A stretch of DNA of 64,000 nucleotides from Whalleya microplaca (Eukaryota > Ascomycota > Sordariomycetes > Xylariales > Xylariaceae): positions 558,001-622,000 of the forward strand of contig MU385719.1 of NCBI GenBank assembly GCA_022497155.1, read 5' to 3'. Of the stretch, positions 25,293 through 36,302 are shown one piece after another; the first letter of the stretch is position 1; each line of letters starts with the position of its first letter. The notes beneath the pieces were generated by a model. That model was not told where the DNA came from, searched no databases, and saw only the letters and a list, made by a program, of their open reading frames with translations. The position numbers were made by a program, and so were the translations under genes.

Positions 25293-26652
25293 CTCGATAG
25301 CTTCGTTTATAAGAATCGTCTGAATCTTCACGGCACCACTGCTAACCTCCCAATATTTATAACCCTATATTTCAACGTCGCAGGCCACTTGAGGAGGGTC
25401 ATGTCCCGCACGGGAATCAAGAGTTAATAGGTCAGAAACTTTTCGTATTGCGTACCTCTTTACAGAACGAACGTCAAGATATCCAATGCCAATGTTGCCG
25501 GCTATACTAATTGTCTGAAGCACCTTTCCAATTGGTCGACCATCTCGCTGCCTGCATACACAGCCATGAGACCTGAGCTACTATCGCTTGTGGCTGAGCA
25601 TATAGAGTGAGTTGGGTTCGATGCCCAACGGCGCTATTGGTATTGATTCGCTCTACTGGCTCATCTCTACTTAGGTAGATATAGTGCGATTGGAAGATTC
25701 GCTTTAGCTGGTCCATTTAGGGTTTTGATATTCGGCAAGACTAGCATAGTGCTCCTACCAGGCTGCCAAGTTCTATCATGATGGCGTATCAGGTTACCCC
25801 CTGAAATAATGTAAAATTCTGCCTTGGAGAGATACAGCGGGAAGAGCCCGCTACAAGGAAATGTTTCAATATTAACAAGGCGAGATGGAGTATTCTGAAG
25901 CTGGAATTATAAAAGAGATACATATCTATAAGATCTCCCCAAAAGACTTCAAAAACGCATAAATTCACTACTGGAGTCACTCCACTTACATTATTACAGG
26001 GGTCGACCTATAGACTGAATCTTTTGTTAAGGTAGGTCCCTTCGTGTATACCCCCGAGACAATATCACGCGAAATCACGGCGTAGTATCATGAAACATAT
26101 GTACTATAAGTATACACCATATATGTTGTAAATATCCAATCAGATTTAAGCAAAAGCTACTTGTCAAGTGACACCTGAATAGAAGTGAGGTTATGATATG
26201 GAGAGCCAGACATGGGACTGGATACCTTACACATGTATTAAAGGCACATTCAATAGTCAACAACCTAGAGATCAACCGGTGAAACAAACCTACATTTGAC
26301 ATTTGGGTTCAAAAAAAAGTTTTTGTATATTTAATTTGAGGCCTATTAAACATCGCTCGTTATACTGAAAGGTAGGCGTACTTAGTAGCGAATGATTTTA
26401 CAGTGGATAGTTAAGTATCAGTTAGTTAATCAACCAATAAGATTAGGTTGCTTAGCAGCACCCTCCTCTGCGGCTCGGGGCTACCTAACAAAACCGCAAC
26501 ACTCAGGGTATCGGCACAATTAGCCCTGCAAGACACTGCCTACACCCCATTTCTCATTCATCCAGCCTTGGCCTCAACGTCAGCTCATATGTGGGCTATC
26601 CCATCCGAACTCGCAGGTCATCGAACAAAACTCCGCCACGCTGGTCGTCATC
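25293..26652. other. AT-rich intergenic, 1.4 kb, no gene recognised
   Basis: Divergent promoter region between the HET gene and the parvulin gene. It contains an isolated T-arm-like hairpin (about 25608-25624) that is not part of a full tRNA. No coding region was recognised. Confidence 0.45.
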
Positions 26653-27216
26653 ATGGGCGCGAAGAAAAAGAACGAGAATAAACAGACTGGAAAGGATGCC
26701 GGTGGAAAGGGCAAAGGCGGGAAGGCCAAAGATGAGACTGAGAGTACTACCAAGGTGAAAGGTGGCCAGTCAATATGTGTCAGCCATATCCTGGTGCGTT
26801 AGGTCTCTCTCTCTGCCTTGCTCAGATTTGCATCGAGACGGTAGTCAATTCTGACATGGAAGCAGTGCACCAAGCACTCGAAAAAGGAAGAAGCGTTGGC
26901 CCTGATCGAAGGCAACCAGACTCTCCAGAACTTCAAGGAGGTAGCCAAGACATACAGTGAAGACAAGGCAAGAGACGGTATGATTTGATTATTTTTGCCA
27001 TTTCTAACTCTGAAAATACGACATCTTTCTGACTCAAGCATGGGAATACTAGGGGGTTACCTTGGCTGGTGGAATAAAGTAGGCTTACAGCCGGAGTTCG
27101 CAGAGGTTGCATTCGGTCTTCCAGATTCTGGGACCAAGCCTGGGGACAAGGCAATCATCGGACAAGCCAAGACGGCCTTTGGATATCACATCATTGTAGT
27201 ACATGGCCGAAAATAA
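26653..27216 (+). CDS. PIN4: Par14-type parvulin peptidyl-prolyl cis-trans isomerase
   Basis: Small rotamase of the parvulin family, equivalent to human Par14/PIN4 and linked in other organisms to ribosome biogenesis. Three exons: 26653-26793, 26866-26977 and 27053-27216, giving 138 aa (human Par14 is 131). The N terminus is a Lys/Gly-rich flexible segment (GAKKKNENKQTGKDAGGKGKGG). The rotamase domain reads SICVSHILCTKHSKKEEALALIEG, then FKEVAKTYSEDKARDGGYLGWW, FAEVAFGLPDSG and TAFGYHIIVVHGRK. The two introns join exactly at SHIL-CTKHS and ARDG-GYLGW, as the family alignment requires. There is no WW domain, so this is not an Ess1/Pin1 orthologue. Confidence 0.95.
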
Positions 27217-27476
27217 AATCCACACAAGGTATGGGCACACTGGTACCTAAATAGTGAGCACCAGGAGGATTCACGCTCAGGGGCATGGTCATCTCATCAG
27301 TGCCGAGTGTCTTCATGCAAATTTTCCTTAATTCCGATGCAGTATGATTCCCCTTATTTTCAGTACCCAGGCCGCCTGTAGAAGCTAGAGTACATGCTCA
27401 GGGTGTCGAGGATGGTCTGAGAGATCAGCCCCTCCCCCACTATCTATATCCCCGTACAACGCCGGTGAAGACCCTC

Positions 27477-28160
27477 CTACTGCTCAGACTGGAAGTAGTT
27501 CAGGATGATGGACCGCTCCGTCGACTCCTCACCCCAGTCCTTGACCACCACGCACGAGCAGTTGACAACCTTGCGCGCATTGCCCTCTCGGTCCAAGACG
27601 CCTAGCACACTCGATTAGTTCCCGTTCCAAGGAAATCACACCAGCAATTCCACCTATTCGGGTGCAGTGTAGTGTAGGATAGACTCACAAAGACCTGCCC
27701 ACTCGCCCAGTTGCTTGCCGTCGGGAACCTTGATCAGAGGGATCTTATGCTCGGAGCACAGCGCGATGACCAGCTTCTTGTAGGCTTCCTCCTCGCAGCC
27801 CTCGTTGAGAACGCACATGTGGGCCTGGCGTCTGTCTAGGGCCTTGGACGCCTCGCGGAGACCTCGCGCCAGTCCATCGTGTATCAGGGCGAGCTTCAGG
27901 ACACCCTTGAGGGCGTCTATTACGGACATCGAACCCTTGGAGGCATCGGCGGAGACTTCGACCTCCTCGGGAGCATCGGGAGCATTGTTCTCTTCTACGT
28001 CCGACTAGAAACAGGGAGGTGCGTTAGTTATGAGGTGCGGCGCACACATATAGAATTGCGAATGCGAATATTGCGAAGATCGAAGAATATGAATATTGCG
28101 ACATGATGCAGCAAAATGCAGCGAAATGCAGCGAAATGCAGCGAAATGCAGACCTACCAT
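27477..28160 (-). CDS. RPS12: 40S ribosomal protein S12 (eS12)
   Basis: Small-subunit ribosomal protein near the beak of the 40S subunit. Three coding exons: 28160-28158 (the ATG alone), 28004-27689 and 27601-27477, giving 147 aa, the usual length. The start codon is followed immediately by a GTAGGT donor. Exon 2 begins [70 protein letters not shown], typical of eS12. Exon 3 encodes [40 protein letters not shown]. It is divergent from RPS22 across a short shared promoter. The first intron contains a 10-bp tandem repeat. Confidence 0.97.
28111..28150. repeat. 10-bp tandem repeat, 4 copies, in RPS12 intron 1
   Basis: The unit GCGAAATGCA occurs three times in perfect register after one GCAAAATGCA variant. 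The array lies within 10 nt of the 5' splice site of RPS12 intron 1, on the transcribed minus strand. Confidence 0.85.
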
Positions 28161-28368
28161 CTTGGATTGTGTGTGATACCGGTGCGATCCTCGAAGAGCA
28201 GAATTGGTGGTGAGTAAATGTGAAGGTGGCAGGTGGGAGGTGGGAAACGTCTCGTGCGAAAATGTAGAAAATGTTCTAAAGCACCGATGACAGTGCAATC
28301 AATGGGCAGTCAATTGAGAGCCTCGAGCCGAAAGGAGGGTGCGCTGCGGGAGTCGAATTGTGTATCGC

Positions 28369-28377
28369 TTAGGGTTT
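28369..28377 (+). promoter_or_regulatory. Telobox-like motif between two ribosomal protein genes
   Basis: TTAGGGTTT (reverse complement AAACCCTAA) matches the telobox bound by Tbf1-type Myb factors, which regulate ribosomal protein genes in many ascomycetes. It lies about 210 bp from the RPS12 ATG. Function is inferred from the motif and position. Confidence 0.45.
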
Positions 28378-28601
28378 ATTGCCGGGGTTTATCCAATTGG
28401 AACATCGAGCTGCCGACCCACCAAGCCCACCAGAAATTCACGGTGCTGCTGCGAAAAAAATTAGGTACATCAACTTTTTTTCCGCAGCCTCCACTTCTCC
28501 CCTTCTCCCATTCTCCTCCCTACTCAATCCAACCTTCTACACACACATCAACCCGAACACCTGTCCAGACAGTTCCTTTGTCGCCCGCGATTGCAGTCGA
28601 G

Positions 28602-28860
28602 GTATGTGGAATTGCCATATAATGGATTGAAATAACTCCCTCCCCCCAATGCGCCCTTCAAGAAGCCAGAGGAGAGCAATCAGGAGCTTGATTTCCTAGA
28701 TAGCTGCCGGCGCATCGCCATGGCCGGCTGGGTCAGGCCCCTGATACGCTTCTCCTCCCCAGTACTGAGCGGGCAGAACCCTCCCCAATTCCATGGTGGG
28801 AAGGGCACTCTCCATGCTCATGGCTTTTGAAGGCTAACCAATCATCTCCCCGCTTAGCAG
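28602..28860 (+). other. RPS22: Probable 5'-UTR intron of RPS22
   Basis: GTATGT donor at 28602, CTAACC branch near 28834, and acceptor TTAGCAG ending at 28860, 53 nt upstream of the RPS22 ATG. Leader introns are common in fungal ribosomal protein genes. Transcript evidence is needed to confirm it. Confidence 0.5.
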
Positions 28861-28913
28861 ATACCTCATATCCTTTCCGATCGATCTGAGAATCTCACGC
28901 CCACACCGCCAAA

Positions 28914-29536
28914 ATGGTCAAGACTTCCGTTCTGAACGACGCTCTCAACGCGATCAACAATGCCGAGAAGACCGGCAAGCGACAAGTCCTCATCCGACCT
29001 AGCTCCAAGGTCATTGTCAAGTTCTTGACTGTCATGCAACGACATGGTATGTATGGTTTGCTTGGTCTAGTCTACACGGATCCCTTCATACACAAGTCCC
29101 CTATTCGGCATGATAACTGGATAACGGTCTCAACTCACCCTACGACCGGCGTCTTTTAAGTTGCCGATAGATAAATGAACTCCAGCGAAGGAATCTTACA
29201 CGTTTTTCTGACCACACAACATGAAACCTTACGTTTAGTCTTTCGCTACATTCCGCTAACCAATCTTTCTGTTTAGGATACATCGGCGAGTTTGAGGAGG
29301 TTGACGACCACCGATCCGGCAAGATCGTCGTGCAGCTGAACGGCCGCATCAACAAGACCGGTGTCATCTCCCCCCGATACAACGTCCGTCTGGCTCACCT
29401 GGAGAAGTGGGTTGTCAAGTTGTTACCCGCCCGTCAATTCGGTTACATCATCCTGACCACCTCTGCCGGTATTATGGACCACGAGGAGGCACGGAGAAAG
29501 CACGTGGCTGGAAAGATTATTGGGTTCTTCTACTAG
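28914..29536 (+). CDS. RPS22: 40S ribosomal protein S22 (uS8, S15a)
   Basis: Universally conserved small-subunit protein that binds the central domain of 18S rRNA. Two exons: 28914-29046 and 29277-29536, giving exactly 130 aa, the standard eukaryotic length. Exon 1 reads [19 protein letters not shown] and continues to [16 protein letters not shown]; exon 2 continues [36 protein letters not shown] and ends in [11 protein letters not shown]. The 230-nt intron (GTATGT donor, CTAACC branch, TTTAG acceptor) is much longer than the other introns here. This is sometimes seen in ribosomal protein genes whose introns carry snoRNAs. It pairs divergently with RPS12. Confidence 0.98.
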
Positions 29537-30724
29537 AGACTACCGCCAAAAAATAAGGTGATGGAATGAAAGATAGGATGGACACAGCATTTTCGGCGTT
29601 AGGGGACAATGGATATGGCCAAGCCCGTGCTTGATATTTCAGCCAAATAAACCATGATACCACGAAATGCTAGACGAGTCCAGTTCTCTCAATGCCATGT
29701 GTTGCCAAGCTTTCGACCAATCCTGTGTGTGTGTGTGTGTGTGTGAATGTATTAGATTATACCCCTAGAGAAGGGACATAAGTTCCAAGAATTGCTTCGC
29801 TCATCCTATTTTGTTCGAGTTCCCAGCGCCTCTATGTCTTACGGCAGTGCCCCTCGGCAATCGAATGCCTCTCCTAGTAGGGCCCTATATCGAATATAAG
29901 TTATACAGATTAAGTTTCTAACCGTGCTTTTCAACTTTCATGTCACTAGATACAGCTGAAGATGGGCCGATGCCCACTTGATAACTGCCCTTCATCCGCA
30001 GCATGAGCTCTTCCCTCTACCAAGACACTATAGAGCTTCATAAGACAGCATGCACACACGTGCCCACTATGTATGTGCGATGAATAATCAAAACCATTTA
30101 CCATAGCACATCTCGAAAATCCATGCGTTGAGACCTTTCAGCATGTTGAAGTGCAGGAGTCTGTGCATGCTTACGTACTCTTCAAATGAATGGTTGTTGC
30201 TGATTGGTCGGGAGGAGACCGTACACTGAAGTTATTCCGTAGACCTGTGTAAAATATGACAGAATGAAGACTGCCTATAGAACATTTGGGACTGCTGGAT
30301 ATGAATTTTTCTTTATGGAGTTGATCAAATACACAGTAGATAAATCATAGTAGTCCATTTATCTAAGATAGCTATACCACCAAAAAGCATACAAGGCACT
30401 TATCAGCTAGGAAGGAAATATGCGTGAAGCCACCCTAAGGTGGGTGACAGAATAGGGAAGGGAGGTTTCATTGACGCTTCAGAAACATAGCATCGAAAGA
30501 TCAACATAAAATCAAAATATAAGTCCGATGAGCCCTCTAGGAAAGTGAATCTATTGCATTGATCTACCGCACTATCTAAGTCGGCAAATGCCCACTCATA
30601 TTTTTGCCGCCTCACCGCAACTATCCGTTGCATTTTCCCCTCCACGCTCATTGCCTCCGCACATCTTCCCCAGCCATGACGCGTGATATATCCATCAAGA
30701 CATGACATGCGGTACCGGGCTACC
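29537..30724. other. Convergent intergenic region, 1.2 kb, no gene recognised
   Basis: 3' regions of RPS22 (+) and GRS1 (-). It contains a (TG)n microsatellite. Otherwise it is AT-rich with no recognisable protein or RNA. Confidence 0.5.
29724..29745. repeat. (TG)11 microsatellite
   Basis: Uninterrupted TG dinucleotide run of 22 bp, 190 bp downstream of the RPS22 stop codon. Confidence 0.95.
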
Positions 30725-33596
30725 TCAGCTCTCCTGGCCTTCGAAGGTAGGCAGGTCCTTCTCGACATCGGACCAGGTCTTCCCGCCGTTGACGACGTCC
30801 TGGATGGCCGCGAACACCTTGGCCTCGTCGGCGCGGACCTGGCTGGTGGTGTCGCGGTTCCGCAGCGTGAGGGTGTTGTCCTTGACCGTCTGGAAGTCGA
30901 TGGTGACGGCGAGGGGCGTGCCGAGCTCGTCGTTCCGGGAGTAGCGCTTGCCGATGGTCGCGGAGGAGTCGTCGATGCGGTAGGAGATGCGGGCCGCGCG
31001 GAGCTTCTGGGAGATCTTGGCGATGAAGGGTTCGAAGGCTTCGTTTGACGACAGCGGAACGATGAGGACCTTGGTTGGCGCCATTGTAGGGGGGAATGAA
31101 AGGACCTGAGAAACATTAGTCTCGGATATTATTAGTTGCTAAGAGACTGCGGAGACTTACGCTGCGGGATTCGTCGCCGCCCTCATCGGCACGGGTCCAG
31201 AAGTTATGCTCGCAGAGAGCAAATATGATTCTTCCAATACCGAATGAGGGCTCGATAACGTTCGGGGTATATTCCCGAATGTTTTCTATTCGAGTCTTAA
31301 GTTGGATAGTAAGAAGGTCTTGACCAACTTCGACTTGACCAAGACCTGGGACATCGAGGGAAATCTTTCCAGCCTCTTTCAGCTCCTTGGACAGCTTTTC
31401 TCGCTGTTCTTGAGTCGTCTCCACGATAGCACTATCTCAATTTGTTAGCTTTTGTATTTTATTCTCAGAGGTAGTAGGAGTACAGTAGAATGTGCTGGGT
31501 CAGAAGGAGTTGTTACAGGAATGACTGTAGCATAGGACCCATACTCAAGGGCTAAGGTGAGAATAGTGGAACACTTACGCTTCGACAATCTTATTGTCTT
31601 TCTTGAAGAAAGGACCAAATTTCTTCTTCTCGATATCGACTTCCCACGCCTCAACTGTCCGAGGCTGGTCAAGCTTTTCACGAACGACAAGAGGCTTTCC
31701 GGTCTGTTTGCTATGGACAGCTAGATCGTATGCGCTCCTGTCAGCGCAGCCAACGCATTCAATCCATCCAGACGAGGTCAGGAGCTCTGCATCCCAACAA
31801 TCGCAAGCGTAGTGAGCCTTGAATGGATTTATATTAGCAAATGCAAACCAGTACACCACTAATTAGATCACGGATAATTTACCATTTCATTGGCCTGTTT
31901 GGATTTTGTTAGCTTTTTGTCCTGTTGACAGCAATAGGGGTAGGTGTGCTAACCATATGTTGACGGAATCGAAGCTTCCGCATGTCAATGCCAATCTTCT
32001 CGAGGAATAGGCTAATGCGAGCCAGGAAGTATCCAAGGGTCTCGTTGTCAATAACACCGTCCTTGACAGCCTTCCCGACGGGGATGCTTTTCACAACCGT
32101 TTGACCAGAGAGTTGAGTGTGGCGGTCGAGGAGGGGCAGCTCAATATTCTCAACCTCATGGAAGCGGCGATGCTTCTTGCCACTTTCCGGATCCACAACT
32201 TCAACATCGTTAGCGAACGTGATCACGCTGGACGGAGTCTGCTAGTGAAGCTATCGCCGAGCTATAGCACTGCGGAAACGACTGAGAAGAGGTGGGGGGG
32301 AGGGGGGGGGGAAACGACTAACAGTGCTCAATCTCTGCCATTAGGAACTCTCGAACACGCAATAGACCACCTCTCGGCGAGATCTCGTTTCTGTACGACT
32401 TGCCGATGGATGCCGAAGCAAAAGGCATGGCACCCATGTTATACTCCAGAAGCTAAGAACATGCGGAGTTAGCTATTACCCACCAAAGGGATTTCAGGTA
32501 TCATATTAGCTATACCACGCCATTCTTCGGGAAAGAAGGGCCTCTGGCAGTAAATATGAACCAAATCTAGAAAACATACCTTAGCGAAGTTCATAAACTG
32601 GCCCTGGGCAGTCTCTGGACGGAGGTAGCTAGGAAGGTTGCTGCTTGGCCCAATTGATGTCTGGAACATGAGGTTGAATGCCACGGGTGGGCTTGGCTGT
32701 AGGTTGCTCTTCGGGTTTCTCAGGTCGTACTTCTTAATAAGCTCACCTAACTGTTCGCCATCGTAGTTGTCGATCTGGGCAAGGGTCTCCTCATACTCCT
32801 TGACCACTGCATCATCGAGCTTGACAGCTTCTTGACCCTTGGCCTTCTTCTTCTCCCGCTTTGCATCCTTCTTCTCTCCTCCCACGACTTTTTCGCCTCG
32901 AGCTTCTTTGTCGCCCTTCAGCCTCGCTTCGAGGACGTCCTCCACAAAATGGTCGGCTCTGAGAATGTCTCCAGTCTTCGGATCTTTACACATCCAATCG
33001 GCGAATTTTTCGACATGGCCACTGGTCTTGAGGACAATGTGGGGGGTCAGGACGCTGCAATCGACTTCCAACATGTTCTCCTCAACTGAGATCCGAAGTC
33101 ATTAGTGCCTATCCCTTAGCGTTGCGTGAAATGGGTAGTTCGGGAGTGGATGCTCGACCAGAGCCGTCGACCGGAAAGTCAGACTTACGAATGAAATGTT
33201 TCTTCCATATGTCAAGCAGGTTCGACTGCAAGGCAGTACCCGGCGGACCATAGTCGTAAAGGCCGGAGACACCGCCGTAGATCTGGAAATAACCAAGTCT
33301 CTTTAGTATATGAAATCTCCCTTACGTGGCAGAGGGAGTCTGAGTCACACCTCAAAGCTGGGATAGAAGAACATGCGTCTTCGCAGCAGGCCGTCGAGGG
33401 CTGCCCTATCGAGGGGCTGCCCCTTGAGTGTAGTAGCGGTCGTAGTCATCCTGGTGTTTTGAGGTCGGCGTGACGGGAAGAGTGCACGTAATCGGGGCTG
33501 GGAGTTGGTGAAGTTTCTACGAGAGTGGACTGGCGCAGTCGAGCTCGAGCATCGCGGCAGTCTTCTGCCCAGGAATGCGCTGCGAAAGATGAACAT
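30725..33596 (-). CDS. GRS1: Glycyl-tRNA synthetase, cytosolic and mitochondrial
   Basis: Class II aminoacyl-tRNA synthetase charging tRNA-Gly. Nine exons: 33596-33351, 33282-33189, 33085-32580, 32452-32323, 32198-31954, 31894-31883, 31817-31579, 31431-31161 and 31105-30725. The total is 707 aa and every junction is in phase. Family blocks are [104 protein letters not shown] and the motif 3 region [13 protein letters not shown]. The C-terminal anticodon-binding domain runs from [14 protein letters not shown] to [12 protein letters not shown]. Exon 6 is only 12 nt (Ala-Asn-Glu-Met). The long form begins [19 protein letters not shown], an Arg/Ser-rich mitochondrial presequence. A second ATG at 33449 ([10 protein letters not shown]) would give the cytosolic form, so one gene can serve both compartments. 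Confidence 0.96.
31883..31894 (-). other. GRS1: 12-nt microexon of GRS1
   Basis: GCC AAT GAA ATG sits between an AACAG acceptor and a GTAAAT donor. It encodes Ala-Asn-Glu-Met inside the highly conserved [19 protein letters not shown] block. Without it the conserved block loses four residues. Confidence 0.88.
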
Positions 33597-34361
33597 CGAT
33601 TGGCGACAAAAAGTTTTGAGTCACGCAGTTGCACCAGGGCTTCAAATCCCAATTAGATCCACACCACCTAAATTCTGCCGCTTCCTACCCCTCCTGCCCT
33701 CCAACGAGCTCCAAAGCCCCTCGAATATGGGGTCAGCTGCAGATCGAGCTAAGCCCGACTGGAGATCTATGTACCTTGTACATAACAGATTAGGTAAGGT
33801 ATGTACATACGTACTCCCGGGTCCTCCAGGGTCTCCTGCTACCTTATCTAATCTGCGTCGTCTCATCTTATCTCCATGTGACCTTTCATTATTCCGTACC
33901 TACATACAATAGAGTCCGCGACCTACATACAGGCTGACAGCCCGCTGACAGGCTGACAGCAGACAGCCGACAGCAGACAGGCTGACAGGCAGACAGGTTC
34001 CCACTGCACGGCAGCCAAGCAGGGCTCCACAAGATCAATTCCATCCATTGATTTCCTGTGCCTGGCGGTCCCCCCCCTAATTGGATTCAAGCCACTATTA
34101 CAGGTATCTAGGTACCTTTTTACGCGTCGCTCTTTTTTGATTGGACTAGGATGGCCGACTAGCCAAAAACCCAAACCTGCAGCACTCCTGACGCTCTCCT
34201 GACGCTCATCCCTTTAACTTATAGTACATAGTAACGAAGGCTGAATTCTTCAAACACCTTCCTTTTTGCTTTTTAGTAGCGTCCCAATGTTCCTACCGGA
34301 ATCTCCTTTGCTTGATGCGAAACAGCCTCATTTATACCTCGAGCGAATCGGGCCTTGAGAA
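33597..34361. other. Divergent promoter region, GRS1/CAP10-like, with a GACAG-type repeat
   Basis: 765 bp between divergent starts. It contains the short GACAG-rich repeat at 33931-33997 and several TAGGTAC-like motifs. No gene was recognised. Confidence 0.5.
33931..33997. repeat. Degenerate GCTGACAG/CAGACAG tandem repeat
   Basis: About 67 bp made almost entirely of GCTGACAG, CAGACAG and CCGACAG units in irregular order, upstream of the CAP10-like gene. Confidence 0.8.
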
Positions 34362-36302
34362 ATGAGGCCGCGACAACAGCTCTTGACCGGCGGACTCGTC
34401 TTCTTTGTCGTGTGTCTCGTGAGCATCTTCCGACTGTCGCCCTCGGGCACCAACCTCTCCGACATACAGCCTGGCCGCTCATCGCACGGTAACCATGGCG
34501 CCGGCCAAAATGCACCGAAAGCACCTCCTCCCCCGGAGCAGCCCTTCGATCCCAAACCGAAGCCCGCGCCGGCTGGCTCGCACCCCATGTGGCATCTGAT
34601 CACGGACGCGGAGCGGGAGCTCGAGGCTACGAAGGCCCGACAGTCGAGAAACCTGCAAGAGGCCGTGGCCCATTACCGGAAGCGCTACGGGATCCCCCCG
34701 CCGCCCAATTTCGACAAGTGGTTCGAGTTTGCGCAAGCGAAGAAGATCCAGCTCATCGACGAGTTCGACATGATCCACGAATCCATGACACCGTTCTGGG
34801 GCCTGAAGCCTGCGACGATACGCGCGCGGGCCACGGAGGCGCTTGGGTTCGAAAATGCGCTGCTGGGCATCCAGATCCGCAATGGCAAGATAACGCATAT
34901 CCAGGGCGGAGGGGAGTGGCAGCGGGAAGCGACCGCAGGCATGCTTGGGAAGTTCATACAGTGGCTGCCCGACATGGACTTATGCTTCAACCTGCACGAT
35001 GAGTCGAGAGTCATTGTGCCGCATGACGACCTAGCTAGACTGGTCAAAAGAGCTACGGAGATCAACATGCCCGCAGCAAATCTCAATCCCAATCCGAAGA
35101 ACGAGTTCACGGCAAATCCTAAGGATTTAAATGATGGAACGAAATTCCAAGAGAATAAGCTGACGAGGTTTAATGTCTTTGCGCATCAACCGACTTGGAC
35201 CCATTCCAGACTATCGTGTTCCCCAGACAGCCCTGCGAGGGCATTGGAGGAAGAAGAGAAAAAAGATGACGTCTCAAAATATGGCCTCGGCGAATTAGGC
35301 TTTATCTATAATGCTTCGGCTATGTCCGACATATGTTACTCCCCAACGCTCAGCTCGACTTTCGGCTTCTTCGATCGACCGAATGCTTATAATATTGTTT
35401 TCGACCTCTTTCCGATATTCTCTCAGTCTAAAATCTCTTCCTACTCCGACATTCTCTATCCCTCGCCGTGGTATTGGTATGAAAAGGTTAGCTATGACGA
35501 GAAGAAGGACATAGCATGGAGCTCGAAAGAGGACAAGCTGTATTGGCGGGGCTCCACGACGGGCGGCTTTAGCAGAAATGGTGGTTGGCGCCGGCAGCAC
35601 CGTCAACGCTTCGTGCAAAAGATCAATGCAGCGGACAATGCCAAAATCCTCGCGAACTCGGGAGATGACAGCGATCAAAAGTGGGAGGTCAAGACGGTCC
35701 CGCGGGGAGACTACAAGGATCTAATGGACGTCTACTTCTCTGGCGTCGGACAATGCGACCCGGGCGACTGCGACGCCCAAAAAGAGTTCTTCACCATCAA
35801 GGGACATGCCGAACAGCAGGACGCTTGGAACTTCAAATATCTGCTGGACATCGATGGAAACGCCTTCAGTGGTCGTTTTTACGCCTTTTTGAAGAGTAGA
35901 AGCTTGGTGTATAAATGGGCTATCTTCAGGGAATGGCACCTCGAGTGGCTGAAGCCGTGGGCTCACTATATCCCTCTTAGTTTGCAGGGTGATGAATGGC
36001 TCGAGGCCGTTCGATTCTTCAGTGATGGGAAGCTTGGGAAGAAGGAGGCCGAGCGTCTGGCGAACCAGCAGCGGGACTGGGCTAATAAAGTCCTCAGACA
36101 CGAGGATATGGAAGTTTGGTTCTTCCGGTTGTTATTAGAGTATGTCCCTTCCGCTCTACTCCTCTTAGTCCAGGAATACTAATAGAATTACAGATATGGC
36201 CGAGTTGTAGACGATGACCGTACAAATATTGGCTTCTTAACAGGCAATACTGAAACAGATACAGAGAAAGTCGTACCTAACGAAGGAGAGGTACCGACAT
36301 GA
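34362..36302 (+). CDS. CAP10-like glycosyltransferase (GT90 family), type II membrane protein
   Basis: Belongs to the CAP10/GT90 family of Golgi glycosyltransferases. Cryptococcus CAP10 is linked to capsule xylosylation; roles in ascomycetes are largely open. Two exons: 34362-36139 and 36194-36302, giving 628 aa. The intron restores RLLLEYGRVVDDDR, the usual end of the family. A single N-terminal signal anchor (LLTGGLVFFVVCLVSIF, residues about 6-22) is followed by a Pro-rich stem and the catalytic part. Conserved blocks are DILYPSPWYWYEKVSYDEKKDIAWSSKEDKLYWRGSTTGGFS, the basic WRRQHRQRFVQ, KYLLDIDGNAFSGRFYAFLKSRSLVYKWAIFREWHLEWLKPWAHYIPL and the following DEWLEAVRFF. Donor and acceptor are unknown. 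The N-terminal third and the first 800 bp are GC-rich compared with the flanks. Confidence 0.9.

Larger units (their letters stand above)
28161..28913. other. RPS12/RPS22: Shared divergent promoter of RPS12 and RPS22
   Basis: This 753-bp stretch lies between the two start codons. It includes a telobox-like TTAGGGTTT and, on the RPS22 side, a probable 5'-UTR intron (GTATGT donor at 28602, branch CTAACC, acceptor CAG ending at 28860). No other gene is seen. Confidence 0.6.

Noticed and set aside
25608..25624. T-arm/B-box-like hairpin TTGGG-TTCGATG-CCCAA
   Set aside because: No matching acceptor stem, D arm or A box at the proper distance, so it is not a tRNA gene.
30403..31116. 237-codon minus-strand frame at the GRS1 3' end
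   Set aside because: Out-of-frame shadow of the GRS1 anticodon-binding exon, rich in R, S, P and T only.
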